DNA from: Paenibacillus thalictri
GTDB lineage: Bacteria > Bacillota > Bacilli > Paenibacillales > NBRC-103111
Assembly: GCF_004307995.1 (NCBI RefSeq)
Contig: NZ_SIRE01000033.1
Location: forward strand, 45,381-109,380
Length of the DNA stretch: 64,000 nt
Direction: 5' to 3'
The position numbers and the translations under genes were made by a program. Below the pieces are notes generated by a model. That model had not been told where the DNA came from and searched no databases. It saw only the letters and a program-made list of their open reading frames with translations. Of this stretch, positions 34,823 through 43,422 are shown in pieces. Position 1 is the first letter of the stretch; each line of letters begins with the position of its first letter.

Positions 34823-35659
34823 ATGATTCTCGCTAAACGAAAGCTGTCCAGGCTGCTGCTTTACGCTCTATTGATTGCCTTGGGCTGCGTATGGATTCTC
34901 CCTGTTGTGTTCATGCTGTTTACGGCCATGAAAAGTCCTGCGGATTTGTTCGGCAGCAGCTCTTTATTTTCCATCCCGAAAAAAATCGAATGGGCTAATT
35001 TCGTCAATGCTTGGAGCCAGGGCAAAATGAGCCTATATATGGGAAACAGTTTGATTATATCGGCAGTCAAGGTGCCGCTCGGGATATTTATTGCTTCTCT
35101 GGCCGCGTTTGCGTTAACGAAGATGAATTTTAAGTGGAGCAATTCGGCGTTTATTTTCTTTTTGCTTGGGATGATGATTCCGGTACAAGTGACTTTGGTG
35201 CCGCTCAACATCATGCTGACGAAATCGGGTCTGATCAATACCCGGACCGGACTGATTATCGTCTACATCGGATTTGGCTTATCATTTGCAATCCTGATCT
35301 TGCGTGGTTTCTTCAGAACGATACCCAAAGAACTGGACGATGCGGCCAAAATAGACGGATGCAGCAACTGGGGGTTGTTTTGGCGAATTATTATGCCGAT
35401 CGCCATGCCGGCGGTGGCCACATTGGTCATTCTCGATTTTTTATCGACGTGGAACGAATTTTTGCTGGCGCAAATCTTTATCACCTCGGATCAGCTTCGG
35501 ACTGTGCCGACCGGCCTGATGAGCTTTAAAGGCCAGTTCAGCACGAATTACGGACTGATGAACGCGGGAGTGCTGATTTCCGTTATTCCTATTTTTGCGG
35601 TTTATCTGCTGTTTCAGAAATATTTTGTTCAGGGTTTAGCCGGATCGGTTAAAGGGTAA
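34823..35659 (+). CDS. Sugar ABC permease, MalG/UgpE type
   Basis: About 278 residues, six membrane spans, EAA loop LDDAAKIDGCSNWGLFWRI and C-terminus FVQGLAGSVKG. Two in-frame ATGs (34817 and 34823) are possible; AAAGGA is three bases from the first and nine from the second, so I prefer 34823. Confidence 0.92.
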   Translation: MILAKRKLSRLLLYALLIALGCVWILPVVFMLFTAMKSPADLFGSSSLFSIPKKIEWANFVNAWSQGKMSLYMGNSLIISAVKVPLGIFIASLAAFALTKMNFKWSNSAFIFFLLGMMIPVQVTLVPLNIMLTKSGLINTRTGLIIVYIGFGLSFAILILRGFFRTIPKELDDAAKIDGCSNWGLFWRIIMPIAMPAVATLVILDFLSTWNEFLLAQIFITSDQLRTVPTGLMSFKGQFSTNYGLMNAGVLISVIPIFAVYLLFQKYFVQGLAGSVKG

Positions 35660-35677
35660 TAAGGAGGAGTAGCGAAG

Positions 35678-37321
35678 ATGCACGCAGCCAAATGGAAGAT
35701 GGTCGAGTTCACACTTACGACGAAGGATAATTTCGATAACCCGTTCTGGGATGTGCAGCTGCAAGCGCAATTTGTACATCAAAGCTCGGGTACGGCGCAG
35801 ACGGTTCACGGGTATTACGACGGTTTAAGCGAAGACGGAGCACATGTATGGAAGGTGCGGTGGACGCCTGTGCAGGAAGGAGAGTGGTCCTGCGCAACAA
35901 GCGTATATCCGTCCGTGCCTGATTTAACGCGGTCGTACGAGATTCAGGTTGGAGCGGCGCCGGAACAAAGCAGAGGTTATCTGCGTGCCAACCCTGATCT
36001 GAATTATGGATTTCAATTCGATAACGGGGAACCGTTCTTCTTGTTCGGGGATACGCAATATAACTTGTTTGCCGCCCATTATTGTGGGGTGGACGTTGAA
36101 AGCATCCTGCATCAGCGCAGAAAGCAAGGAATCAATTATATCCGGGCCCGTCTGCAGGTGAGTCCTTATCATCCGGATACTCCGAATCAGTGGCAAACGA
36201 AGGATTGTTGGCCATGGGGCGGGAGCGCGCAAATGCCGAACTTTATGAAGGTGAACCTGGCTTATTTTCGCGCTGTGGATGAAGTAGTCGCTCAATGTGA
36301 AGAGCTGGGCATCGGTCTGGAGATGATTTTGCAGGCGTGGCTATTCGAATTTCCGTTTAACGACCGCGGTAAATTTGTGGCGGAATACGAGCTGTTTTGG
36401 AACAGGTACGTGATCGCGCGTTATGCGGCCAGCACCGCCGTATATATTTGGTGTCCGGCTAATGAATACGAATTTTATCCTACGGGCACCCCGGGAAAAT
36501 ACCATAAGGAATCCAATCGCTGGATGAAACGGCTTTCCGACCAAATCAGGCAGGATGATGCTTTCGCTCATCCGATCGGCGCGCACAACTGGGAGAAAAC
36601 GATCCCCATGCCGCAAAGGCTGGGAGATTGCGGCAATATCGAGGTTTATTTGGTGCAAACAAGTTGGGGAGTTGAAACGAAGGGATTTACCCGCGACGCC
36701 TCGTTATGCAAGGGTTTGGAGAAAGATATGAGAGTCCATTCCGGAAACAAAAACGTTGTTTCCGTATGCGCCGAGTTCGGTTACGAAAGGGCGAGCGGGC
36801 TTCTGACGGCACGCAGCCATCAATCGATGGATCATCATCATACCCGAAGGGGGCAATGGAGAGCAGGCTTTAGCGGTTATACGGTAGTTCACGGGTTCGA
36901 CAATACGTGGGGCGCTCATATGACGCTGGACTCGGAACCCCAGGGAACCGCTTATTTGTCAAGTTATTACCGGTTCATGACGGAAACTTTGAGCTTCCAA
37001 AACATGAAGCCGGCGCCGGAGTTGGTCGAATTGGCGATTGGGTCCGAAGAGGAAGGGACGCTGCCGATCTGCTTATCGGACAGGCAAGATCAGGTCATCA
37101 GCGTCTATTTCCCAACGCCTGGTGAATGCACGCTTAAGCTGAATCCCGGACAACAATACAGTTATCGCTGGTTTAACCCGCGTACAGGAATTTTTGCTGA
37201 TGGGGGTATCGTCTCGTCTGAACGATTTGTCACGCCCGAGCAGGAGGAGAATGTTCCCGGCGGAGCCGATTCGGTATTATATATTACAGCTGCAGAGAAG
37301 ATGGAGGAGCGGGAGCTATGA
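35678..37321 (+). CDS. DUF5060 plus DUF4038-like glycoside hydrolase
   Basis: 547 residues, no signal peptide. N-terminal DUF5060 sandwich (NPFWDVQLQAQF), then a clan-A TIM barrel beginning GEPFFLFGDTQYNLFAAHY, with candidate acid/base Glu in WCPANEYEFY and nucleophile Glu in VCAEFGYERAS, and a C-terminal beta domain (YSYRWFNPRTG). It has the same architecture as the protein at 19797. Overlaps the next gene by ATGA, so the two are translationally coupled and probably act on the same imported oligosaccharide. AAGGAGGAG precedes the ATG. Confidence 0.75.
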   Translation: MHAAKWKMVEFTLTTKDNFDNPFWDVQLQAQFVHQSSGTAQTVHGYYDGLSEDGAHVWKVRWTPVQEGEWSCATSVYPSVPDLTRSYEIQVGAAPEQSRGYLRANPDLNYGFQFDNGEPFFLFGDTQYNLFAAHYCGVDVESILHQRRKQGINYIRARLQVSPYHPDTPNQWQTKDCWPWGGSAQMPNFMKVNLAYFRAVDEVVAQCEELGIGLEMILQAWLFEFPFNDRGKFVAEYELFWNRYVIARYAASTAVYIWCPANEYEFYPTGTPGKYHKESNRWMKRLSDQIRQDDAFAHPIGAHNWEKTIPMPQRLGDCGNIEVYLVQTSWGVETKGFTRDASLCKGLEKDMRVHSGNKNVVSVCAEFGYERASGLLTARSHQSMDHHHTRRGQWRAGFSGYTVVHGFDNTWGAHMTLDSEPQGTAYLSSYYRFMTETLSFQNMKPAPELVELAIGSEEEGTLPICLSDRQDQVISVYFPTPGECTLKLNPGQQYSYRWFNPRTGIFADGGIVSSERFVTPEQEENVPGGADSVLYITAAEKMEEREL

Positions 37322-38601
37322 GCAGAGTCACTGTAAACGCAAGCAGAGACGGATTCGTGCGGAACAACAAGCCGTTTTTTTATTTTGCCGATACGGTATG
37401 GAGCGTGTTCTCCAATGCCAGTCTGGAAGAATGGGAGGAATACTTGACGTACCGCAGTCTGCAAAATTTCAACGTGGTGCAGATTAGCGTGCTGCCCGTA
37501 CTGCATGACGCCAGCGATACATATACGGGCTCGTACCCGTTTGAGCTGCGTCAAGACGGAAGTTGGGATTTCTACAATGTGAATCCCAGCTTCTTCGATA
37601 AAGCGGAAAAGATGGTGCAGATGGCATACGAAAAAGGATTTGTCCCGGCGCTTGTCGTGCTCTGGAACAATTTCGTGCCGGGCACTTGGGCTAATGTCAG
37701 GGTTCCGGAATATACCATGCCTTTGGATGCGGTGAAACCATACACCGAATATGTCGCCAAGCGTTTCGGTAAATATGATCCGATTTATTTCATAAGCGGA
37801 GATACTCGATTTGAAAATGACGAAATAATCGAATACTTTCAGGTTTGCTTACATGCGCTGAAAGCGGCGGCGCCGGAAGCTCTCACTGCGCTGCATGTTA
37901 CGAGCCACTTCCATAACCTACCGGAATCATTTGTTCATTCTGATGAGCTGGACTTGTATATTTATCAATCGGGCCATCATTTAGAGACGCAATACGACAC
38001 TTACCGCACGGCCGAGCAATTTTTGCGCAAACCGGTCCGCCGCCCGATTATTAATACCGAGCCGCCCTATGAGGGGCATGGTCACGGCAACCTGTACGGC
38101 CGGTTCAATGCGTTTGATATCCGCAAAGCATTCTGGCAGAGTGTGCTTGCGGGTGCCAAGGCCGGTTTCACTTACGGCGCTCATGGCGTATGGTCGTGGC
38201 ATAAGCTGGGAGCGGAATTTACGAGCGAGAACTGGTCGAAGGTTCCATTTGTATGGCGCAACGCGCTAAAGCTTCCCGGAGCCTGGGATGCGTCGTATTC
38301 AAGATGGCTGTTTGAAAAGTATGAGCTGTATGACATCGAGCCGGCGAACGAACTTCTTGTAACGGGTTATGAGGATATCCGCATGGCGACTTCTTCCGCA
38401 AGCAACAGGTTTGTCATTTACGCTTCTTACAGCAACGACATCAAGGTGAAATGGGATGGGGCCGATTATGAGGTTACGATGATCGACCTGGCGAGCCGCA
38501 ATGTGCTCAAGCCGCAAATCCGCTGCTCGGACGAATTTTTGGTTATCCCTATGAATGAATGCAACTCCGATTCGCTGATTATTGCAGAACGAAGAAGCTG
38601 A
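37318..38601 (+). CDS. DUF4038 glycoside hydrolase, GH140 apiosidase-like
   Basis: 427 residues. TIM barrel starting RNNKPFFYFADTVWSVF; candidate catalytic acid Asp in YFISGDTRFEND and nucleophile Glu in INTEPPYEGHG, the spacing and motif type expected for GH140, whose characterised member BT1012 is an apiosidase. A C-terminal putative collagen-binding-like beta domain follows (FVIYASYSNDIKVKW). Cytoplasmic by lack of signal. Likely removes a terminal sugar, possibly apiose, from an imported oligosaccharide. Last gene of the operon, with a terminator at 38703. Confidence 0.8.
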   Translation: MSRVTVNASRDGFVRNNKPFFYFADTVWSVFSNASLEEWEEYLTYRSLQNFNVVQISVLPVLHDASDTYTGSYPFELRQDGSWDFYNVNPSFFDKAEKMVQMAYEKGFVPALVVLWNNFVPGTWANVRVPEYTMPLDAVKPYTEYVAKRFGKYDPIYFISGDTRFENDEIIEYFQVCLHALKAAAPEALTALHVTSHFHNLPESFVHSDELDLYIYQSGHHLETQYDTYRTAEQFLRKPVRRPIINTEPPYEGHGHGNLYGRFNAFDIRKAFWQSVLAGAKAGFTYGAHGVWSWHKLGAEFTSENWSKVPFVWRNALKLPGAWDASYSRWLFEKYELYDIEPANELLVTGYEDIRMATSSASNRFVIYASYSNDIKVKWDGADYEVTMIDLASRNVLKPQIRCSDEFLVIPMNECNSDSLIIAERRS

Positions 38602-38908
38602 TGGCGGAAGCCGTATAAGCGCTATGAAATCAATCCTCCTGCATGTGACAGGAACTAGGAACTGAAGTGAATCTAGTTCTGTATAGCGTAAAACAATAGA
38701 TGGCGCTTGCTGCACTTATTGGGCAAGCGTTTTCTATTGCTCAACAGGTCAAAGATTGCAACGGAGCGACAGTCGGCTCCATTATGGGGTAACGGTCAAT
38801 GAGAAATCTTTGATCGACGGTATAAACCGGACAACTTCTTCCACCCGTTTGTATCCATCGGGCAGAAATGATAAATTATAACCAATATGGGATGGGAAGG
38901 TGGTAGAG
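38602..38908. other. Intergenic region with hairpins, no gene seen
   Basis: 307 bases. Holds a GAACTAG/CTAGTTC inverted repeat near 38650-38677 and the terminator described at 38703-38735. The remainder shows no convincing reading frame; a promoter for the next gene is expected near 38840-38885 but I cannot define it. Confidence 0.5.
38703..38735 (+). terminator. Intrinsic terminator of GH140-like operon
   Basis: CGCTTGC pairs with GCAAGCG across a 12-nt loop and is followed by TTTTCT. Ends the operon that starts at 32541. Confidence 0.75.
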
Positions 38909-39763
38909 ATGGAACCCAAACTTTTGATTATCGGGGTTACCGGCAATGTCGGTAAGGAGGTTGCCTCGCTGCTTAGCAAGAGAGCGGTTCCTTTCAAAGC
39001 GGCTGTTCGCAAGTTGTCATCGGCTGCTCCCCAACCCTACCGCACTGACGTCTATCTGGACATTACGAAACCCGAGTCGTTTGCATTGGCGCTGCAGGGC
39101 GTGGAGCGCATCTTTCTTATTCGACCCCCGGCAATTTCTGATCCACGGTATTTTGAACCTTTTTTGCAAGAAGCTTCGCTCGCCAAGGTGAAGCATATCG
39201 TGTTTCTTAGTTTGTTGGGAGCTCAAACTTTATTTTTCGTTCCTCACCGCAAAATAGAGAAGAGAATTTTAAAAACAAATATGAAATATACTTTTCTTCG
39301 TCCAAGCTTCTTTATGCAGAATCTAAACACCACACATCTCGAAGAAATTCGCGATGACCATCGAATTTTTGTTCCCGCGGGTCAAGGGCGCACCAGCTTT
39401 ATCGATGTCCGTGATATCGCCGAAGTGGCCGTGCGGGTTTTAACCGAGGAGGGTCACGAGAATCGGGCTTATGACCTGACGGGAAGCGAAGCATTGACGT
39501 ACGGGGAGGTTGCTGCGAGAATGACTGAGGCATGGGGAATCCCGATAACATATGCCAACCCGTCTATTGCCGATTTCAAGGCTTATTGGAAGAAGAAAGG
39601 GTTCCCTGCCGATATGATCAATGTGATGACCGGTATATACTTTACTGCAAAAATCGGCGCAGCTAAGAAGGTGACCCGCGACCTTGAACGGCTCATCGGC
39701 CGGCCTCCGATTACAATCGGTCAATATGTAAAGGATTATCGGAGCATTTTTGGCTGGATGTGA
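38909..39763 (+). CDS. NmrA-like NAD(P)-binding protein
   Basis: 284 residues. Atypical SDR of the NmrA/QOR2 type: LIIGVTGNVGKEVASLL nucleotide-binding loop, RIFLIRPPAISDPRYF, FLRPSFFMQNL, FIDVRDIAEVAV. No YxxxK is visible, as usual in this group. May act as an NAD(P)H:quinone oxidoreductase or redox sensor. GGGAAGG eight bases before the ATG at 38909 sets the start. It stands alone between two sugar modules, with a terminator behind it. Confidence 0.88.
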   Translation: MEPKLLIIGVTGNVGKEVASLLSKRAVPFKAAVRKLSSAAPQPYRTDVYLDITKPESFALALQGVERIFLIRPPAISDPRYFEPFLQEASLAKVKHIVFLSLLGAQTLFFVPHRKIEKRILKTNMKYTFLRPSFFMQNLNTTHLEEIRDDHRIFVPAGQGRTSFIDVRDIAEVAVRVLTEEGHENRAYDLTGSEALTYGEVAARMTEAWGIPITYANPSIADFKAYWKKKGFPADMINVMTGIYFTAKIGAAKKVTRDLERLIGRPPITIGQYVKDYRSIFGWM

Positions 39764-39786
39764 TGAAATGCATCATTTTGTACGAT

Positions 39787-39823
39787 AGACTGTCGGATCT
39801 CTCGACAGTCTTCTGTTTGTTGA
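39787..39823 (+). terminator. Intrinsic terminator after NmrA-like gene
   Basis: AGACTGTCG pairs with CGACAGTCT (9 bp, 7-nt loop), followed by TCTGTTTGTTG. Separates this gene from the next two-component module. Confidence 0.75.
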
Positions 39824-39888
39824 AATACATATCTATATAAATGGATGTCATTGCGAGAATAATTATATTTGGATTGAAGGAGCGGAAC

Positions 39889-41430
39889 ATGGAGGTTAAG
39901 GGCAGAATCCTCGTGGTTGACGATGAAATGCTGGTGCGTCAAGGAATTATCCATCTCTTGAACTGGGAAAGCGAAGGATTTCAAATCGTCGGCGAAGCCG
40001 CCAACGGCAAGGAGGCGCTGGAGCTGGTTCATTTGCACCGGCCGCATATTATTTTGACCGACATTGTGATGCCGGTGATGGACGGCACAGAGCTGGCGAA
40101 AGTCGTAAAAGGGATGTATCCGGACATTGAAATCGTAGTGCTGAGCAGCTTCGGCGAATATGAATATGTACGCTCGACGTTTCAGAGCGGCGTTGCCGAT
40201 TACATGCTGAAGCCGAAGCTTGATGCCGCTTCTTTGTTGGAAGTGCTGCACAAAACGGCTCAGCGTATCCCCGAGCTGCGGGGTATGGAGCTGACCGTCG
40301 GCGGTAAGCATTCTCTGGATTATATTCTGGATAAACTGATATCCGGCTATTCCATCCCGTACGACCGTCAGGAGCTGAAAAGCGTTTTTCCTTACACTGA
40401 CTTTGCGTTATTAATCGCGGATGCACAGCAGGGTTCTGCAACATTGCAGCGCAGCGAAGAATGGACCGAGGCCGTCATCGGAGCTTGTGTGCAGCAGATG
40501 CAAAGTCCAATGACTGTGCGGCTGCTGTCTCATCAAGACGGGCAAATCCGCTTTTTGCTGAACCTGAATGCGGAGACCAAAGCGAACGCCGCCCGTTTGG
40601 TTAGGGAGCTTGCGGAAACCGGGGCCAGCTCGGGCATAGGCTTGTTTTTCGCGCTTAGCCGATTTTTCACAGACATTGAAGCCATTCACGAGGTTTATTC
40701 CAATGAAATTATGCAAATCGTTAACCAGCGCTTCTTTTTGTCGAACCGGCAGTATTTGATTTTGGATGAGCTGAAGGAGCCAGGGGAGAACGCCAGTTTT
40801 GATATGGAAGCCTTTAACGCCGGGCTGAATCGCCAAGAGTATCCTCCGGCGTTTGAGCGGCTGCGCAGTTATGTGCATTCGCTGCCCGGGAGGATGGACA
40901 TGGACATGTTCGCGTTGAAATCGTCTTTAGGCCACAGTCTTTTCAACATTATCGTTTCTCTGCAGCATTTTCATTATGATGCGGCTTCCTTGGATGAAGG
41001 CAAGTATGAATATTTTCGTTCGATTCATGAGGCGGATCATATTACGGATGTAATTGCGCTGGTAGAACAATTTTTGAACGAGGCGATGGAATGCGTCAGC
41101 GGCAAAAAAGCCGGCTCGCCAGCCTTTCAAAAAATTTTACAGTATATCGACGGGCATCTTTCGGAACCGCTGACATTAACGGAAGTGGCGAAGCTGTTTC
41201 ATTTTAACGCCTCGTATTTGTCCAATTATTTTGCCGTTCATAATAAAGAAGGCTTTAATGAATACTTAAACCGTATTCGCATCGACAAGGCATGCGAACT
41301 GCTGCGGGATAACCCGGCGCTTTCGATCGCCGAAATAAGCGGCCTGGTCGGCTACTCCGACCACAGCTATTTTACTAAAGTGTTTCGCAAGCTGAAGGGG
41401 ATTTCGCCTAGCCTATATCGTAAAAATTAA
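39889..41430 (+). CDS. Response regulator, YesN family (receiver + AraC HTH)
   Basis: 513 residues. Receiver at about 5-125 with LVVDDE, phosphoacceptor Asp in LTDIVMPVMDG and LSSFGEYEYV; long central region; AraC HTH at about 415-510 (LTLTEVAKLFHFNASYLSNYF, then LVGYSDHSYFTKVFRKLKGIS). Start at 39889 follows GAAGGAG by six bases. Here the regulator gene precedes its kinase, opposite to the pair at 29390. It likely controls the importer and beta-galactosidase genes downstream. Confidence 0.93.
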   Translation: MEVKGRILVVDDEMLVRQGIIHLLNWESEGFQIVGEAANGKEALELVHLHRPHIILTDIVMPVMDGTELAKVVKGMYPDIEIVVLSSFGEYEYVRSTFQSGVADYMLKPKLDAASLLEVLHKTAQRIPELRGMELTVGGKHSLDYILDKLISGYSIPYDRQELKSVFPYTDFALLIADAQQGSATLQRSEEWTEAVIGACVQQMQSPMTVRLLSHQDGQIRFLLNLNAETKANAARLVRELAETGASSGIGLFFALSRFFTDIEAIHEVYSNEIMQIVNQRFFLSNRQYLILDELKEPGENASFDMEAFNAGLNRQEYPPAFERLRSYVHSLPGRMDMDMFALKSSLGHSLFNIIVSLQHFHYDAASLDEGKYEYFRSIHEADHITDVIALVEQFLNEAMECVSGKKAGSPAFQKILQYIDGHLSEPLTLTEVAKLFHFNASYLSNYFAVHNKEGFNEYLNRIRIDKACELLRDNPALSIAEISGLVGYSDHSYFTKVFRKLKGISPSLYRKN

Positions 41431-41452
41431 TGGAGGGGACAAGCGGCTGCCC

Positions 41453-43231
41453 ATGGGAACCCGTCTACGGAAAATCGCAGAACAAAGCTTATTCAGCAAA
41501 ATCTTTTTCGTCATGGTCATCAGTATTATCTCCATCACGATCTTAACCTCATGGGTGACTGTACACATGTCTAAAAAGCTGTTTGTGCAAACGTTCAGTA
41601 TCACAAATTCGAAGATTATCGACCAGATCAAAAGCGGTTTGGAATCGTTCCATTACTCCAATGTAAACATAGCCATCAATACAGCGCAAAGCGCTGCAAT
41701 CAAAAATTATTTGACCGCGCCGGATGTGGACTCTTTGACGGATAACAGGACCGTTTACAGCATGCAGGAGCAGATGAACCGGATCCAATCGCGCATCGGC
41801 ACCAAAAGTATCGGAATCCTGCTGCTAGGCGTAAACGGCAAAAGTTATATCAGCGACCGTGCCTATTGGTCCGGTTCCCCGCAAAAGCTGCAGCAAAATC
41901 CGATTACACAAAGGACGCTCAGTCAACCTGGAAAGCTGCTATACAGCTTTATGAATGCAGAGGCGGCGGGTTCCGGCGAGTCTTGTCTGGTAGCTTCGAA
42001 AGCGCTGTACATACCGGGAAACGAGCAAATTTACGGCACGCTGTACATGATGATCAGGGAAAGCGAATTTAACGGCACTTACAACAGTTTTACGAGCAGC
42101 GGCAACGATGTGATGATCCTTAATCAATCCGGAGTCATCGTCTCCAGTAATCGGACGGAGCTTGTCGGGACGGCGTCGGACCAGCTGTTAGACAATGCCA
42201 AGACGCTGCAGCAAACGGGCGGGGCCAATCTGGAGCTGAAAATGAGCGGCAAAGACGTCATCGTGCTTGCCGATTATTTGCCGTTGTTTGATTTTTACAT
42301 CGTGAATGTGATCGATAAAAATCTGGCGCTTGGCCATATGCTCAACACGCAGGCAATTGTGCTTATTTGTACGAGTATCGTGGCGGCTGCAGTGCTGATC
42401 GTTTATTTTATTACGCGTAAGCTGACCCAATCGCTGCGAACGCTGGTCAAGAAGATGTCGAACGTAACCAAAAACAATTTTAACAACTATATGACGGTCT
42501 CGGGGACCTACGAAACGAGGGAGCTAAGCAATTCCTTCAACTATATGCTCGACGAGCTTAACGACTATATCAGCAGGTTGGTTGAAACCCAGAAGGAGCG
42601 GCGAAAGGCGGAGCTGGCCGCGCTGCAGCAGCAAATCAATCCTCATTTTCTGTACAATACGCTGGCTTCCGTGAACATATTAGTTCAGCGGGGCAGCAAT
42701 GAGCAGGCTACAGAGACGATTCATGCGCTCATCTCGCTGCTGCAAAATACGATCAGCAATGTCAAAGAAACGATTACTGTCGAGCAGGAGCTGCAGAGCC
42801 TGAAGCATTATGTGTTTATTAACCAGGTGCGCTATGGCCGCGGCATTAAGGTTGATTATTTCGTCTCACCGGATTGCCTGGTGGCGCAGGTGCCCAAGCT
42901 CATGCTCCAGCCTTTTATCGAAAATGCCTTTTTTCATGCTTTTCATAAAAAACATGAAGGTTATATTTACGTCATCATCACCAGAGACCGGGAAACGCTT
43001 GTCTGTGAAGTCGTCGACAATGGCGATGGAATGGAACACGCGCCTTCGGAGGAGACAACCACGAATCCGGCCCAGGCGAAGCAGCCGTTCACAGGCATCG
43101 GCATCCGCAACGTTCACGACCGCTTATTGCTGCTGTACGGTAAAGAGTATGGCGTTTCGATAGAGAGCGGATTAGGTAAGGGCACCAAAATTACCGTTAA
43201 GATTCCGTGGATGACCGATCAGCCGGTATAA
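41453..43231 (+). CDS. Sensor histidine kinase, YesM family
   Basis: 592 residues. Membrane helix at about 18-40, extracellular Cache-like sensor, second helix at about 290-312, HAMP, H-box INPHFLYNTLAS, N-box ENAFFHAF, G-boxes DNGDGM and GIGIRNVHDRL. Partner of the preceding regulator. The ribosome site GGAGGGG is 14 bases before this ATG; an in-frame CTG at 41447 would have better spacing, so the true start may be two codons earlier. The signal is unknown. Confidence 0.92.
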   Translation: MGTRLRKIAEQSLFSKIFFVMVISIISITILTSWVTVHMSKKLFVQTFSITNSKIIDQIKSGLESFHYSNVNIAINTAQSAAIKNYLTAPDVDSLTDNRTVYSMQEQMNRIQSRIGTKSIGILLLGVNGKSYISDRAYWSGSPQKLQQNPITQRTLSQPGKLLYSFMNAEAAGSGESCLVASKALYIPGNEQIYGTLYMMIRESEFNGTYNSFTSSGNDVMILNQSGVIVSSNRTELVGTASDQLLDNAKTLQQTGGANLELKMSGKDVIVLADYLPLFDFYIVNVIDKNLALGHMLNTQAIVLICTSIVAAAVLIVYFITRKLTQSLRTLVKKMSNVTKNNFNNYMTVSGTYETRELSNSFNYMLDELNDYISRLVETQKERRKAELAALQQQINPHFLYNTLASVNILVQRGSNEQATETIHALISLLQNTISNVKETITVEQELQSLKHYVFINQVRYGRGIKVDYFVSPDCLVAQVPKLMLQPFIENAFFHAFHKKHEGYIYVIITRDRETLVCEVVDNGDGMEHAPSEETTTNPAQAKQPFTGIGIRNVHDRLLLLYGKEYGVSIESGLGKGTKITVKIPWMTDQPV

Positions 43232-43243
43232 GCACCTGCAATT

Positions 43244-43297
43244 CTAAAAATAGTACAAATGCTAAAAAAAGTACAAGTTCTAAAAAAAATGAGAATA
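43244..43297 (+). repeat. Three near-tandem 18-bp A-rich repeats
   Basis: Units start at 43244, 43262 and 43280, each opening CTAAAAA; the first two continue with AGTACAA in register. They lie about 60 bp upstream of the -35 of the next gene and could be binding sites for the adjacent YesN regulator. Confidence 0.6.
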
Positions 43298-43360
43298 AGA
43301 ACGGTTGCAACTTCAAAGAATAACACTAATTGATGAAAAGTAATTCATAACAGGCCGTTT

Positions 43361-43388
43361 TTGAACGATGTTATGATTACTTTGTAAT
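43361..43388 (+). promoter_or_regulatory. Candidate promoter of sugar importer operon
   Basis: TTGAAC at 43361-43366 and TGTAAT at 43383-43388, 16-bp spacer, 35 bases before the binding-protein start. Upstream 18-bp repeats make an activator-dependent promoter plausible. Confidence 0.45.
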
Positions 43389-43422
43389 CATTTTCATAAT
43401 TCCAACAAACAGGGGGAGCAAC

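Noticed and set aside
39736..40311. 191-residue minus-strand frame over the response regulator start
   Set aside because: Antisense to the receiver domain and to the upstream terminator; composition is not protein-like.
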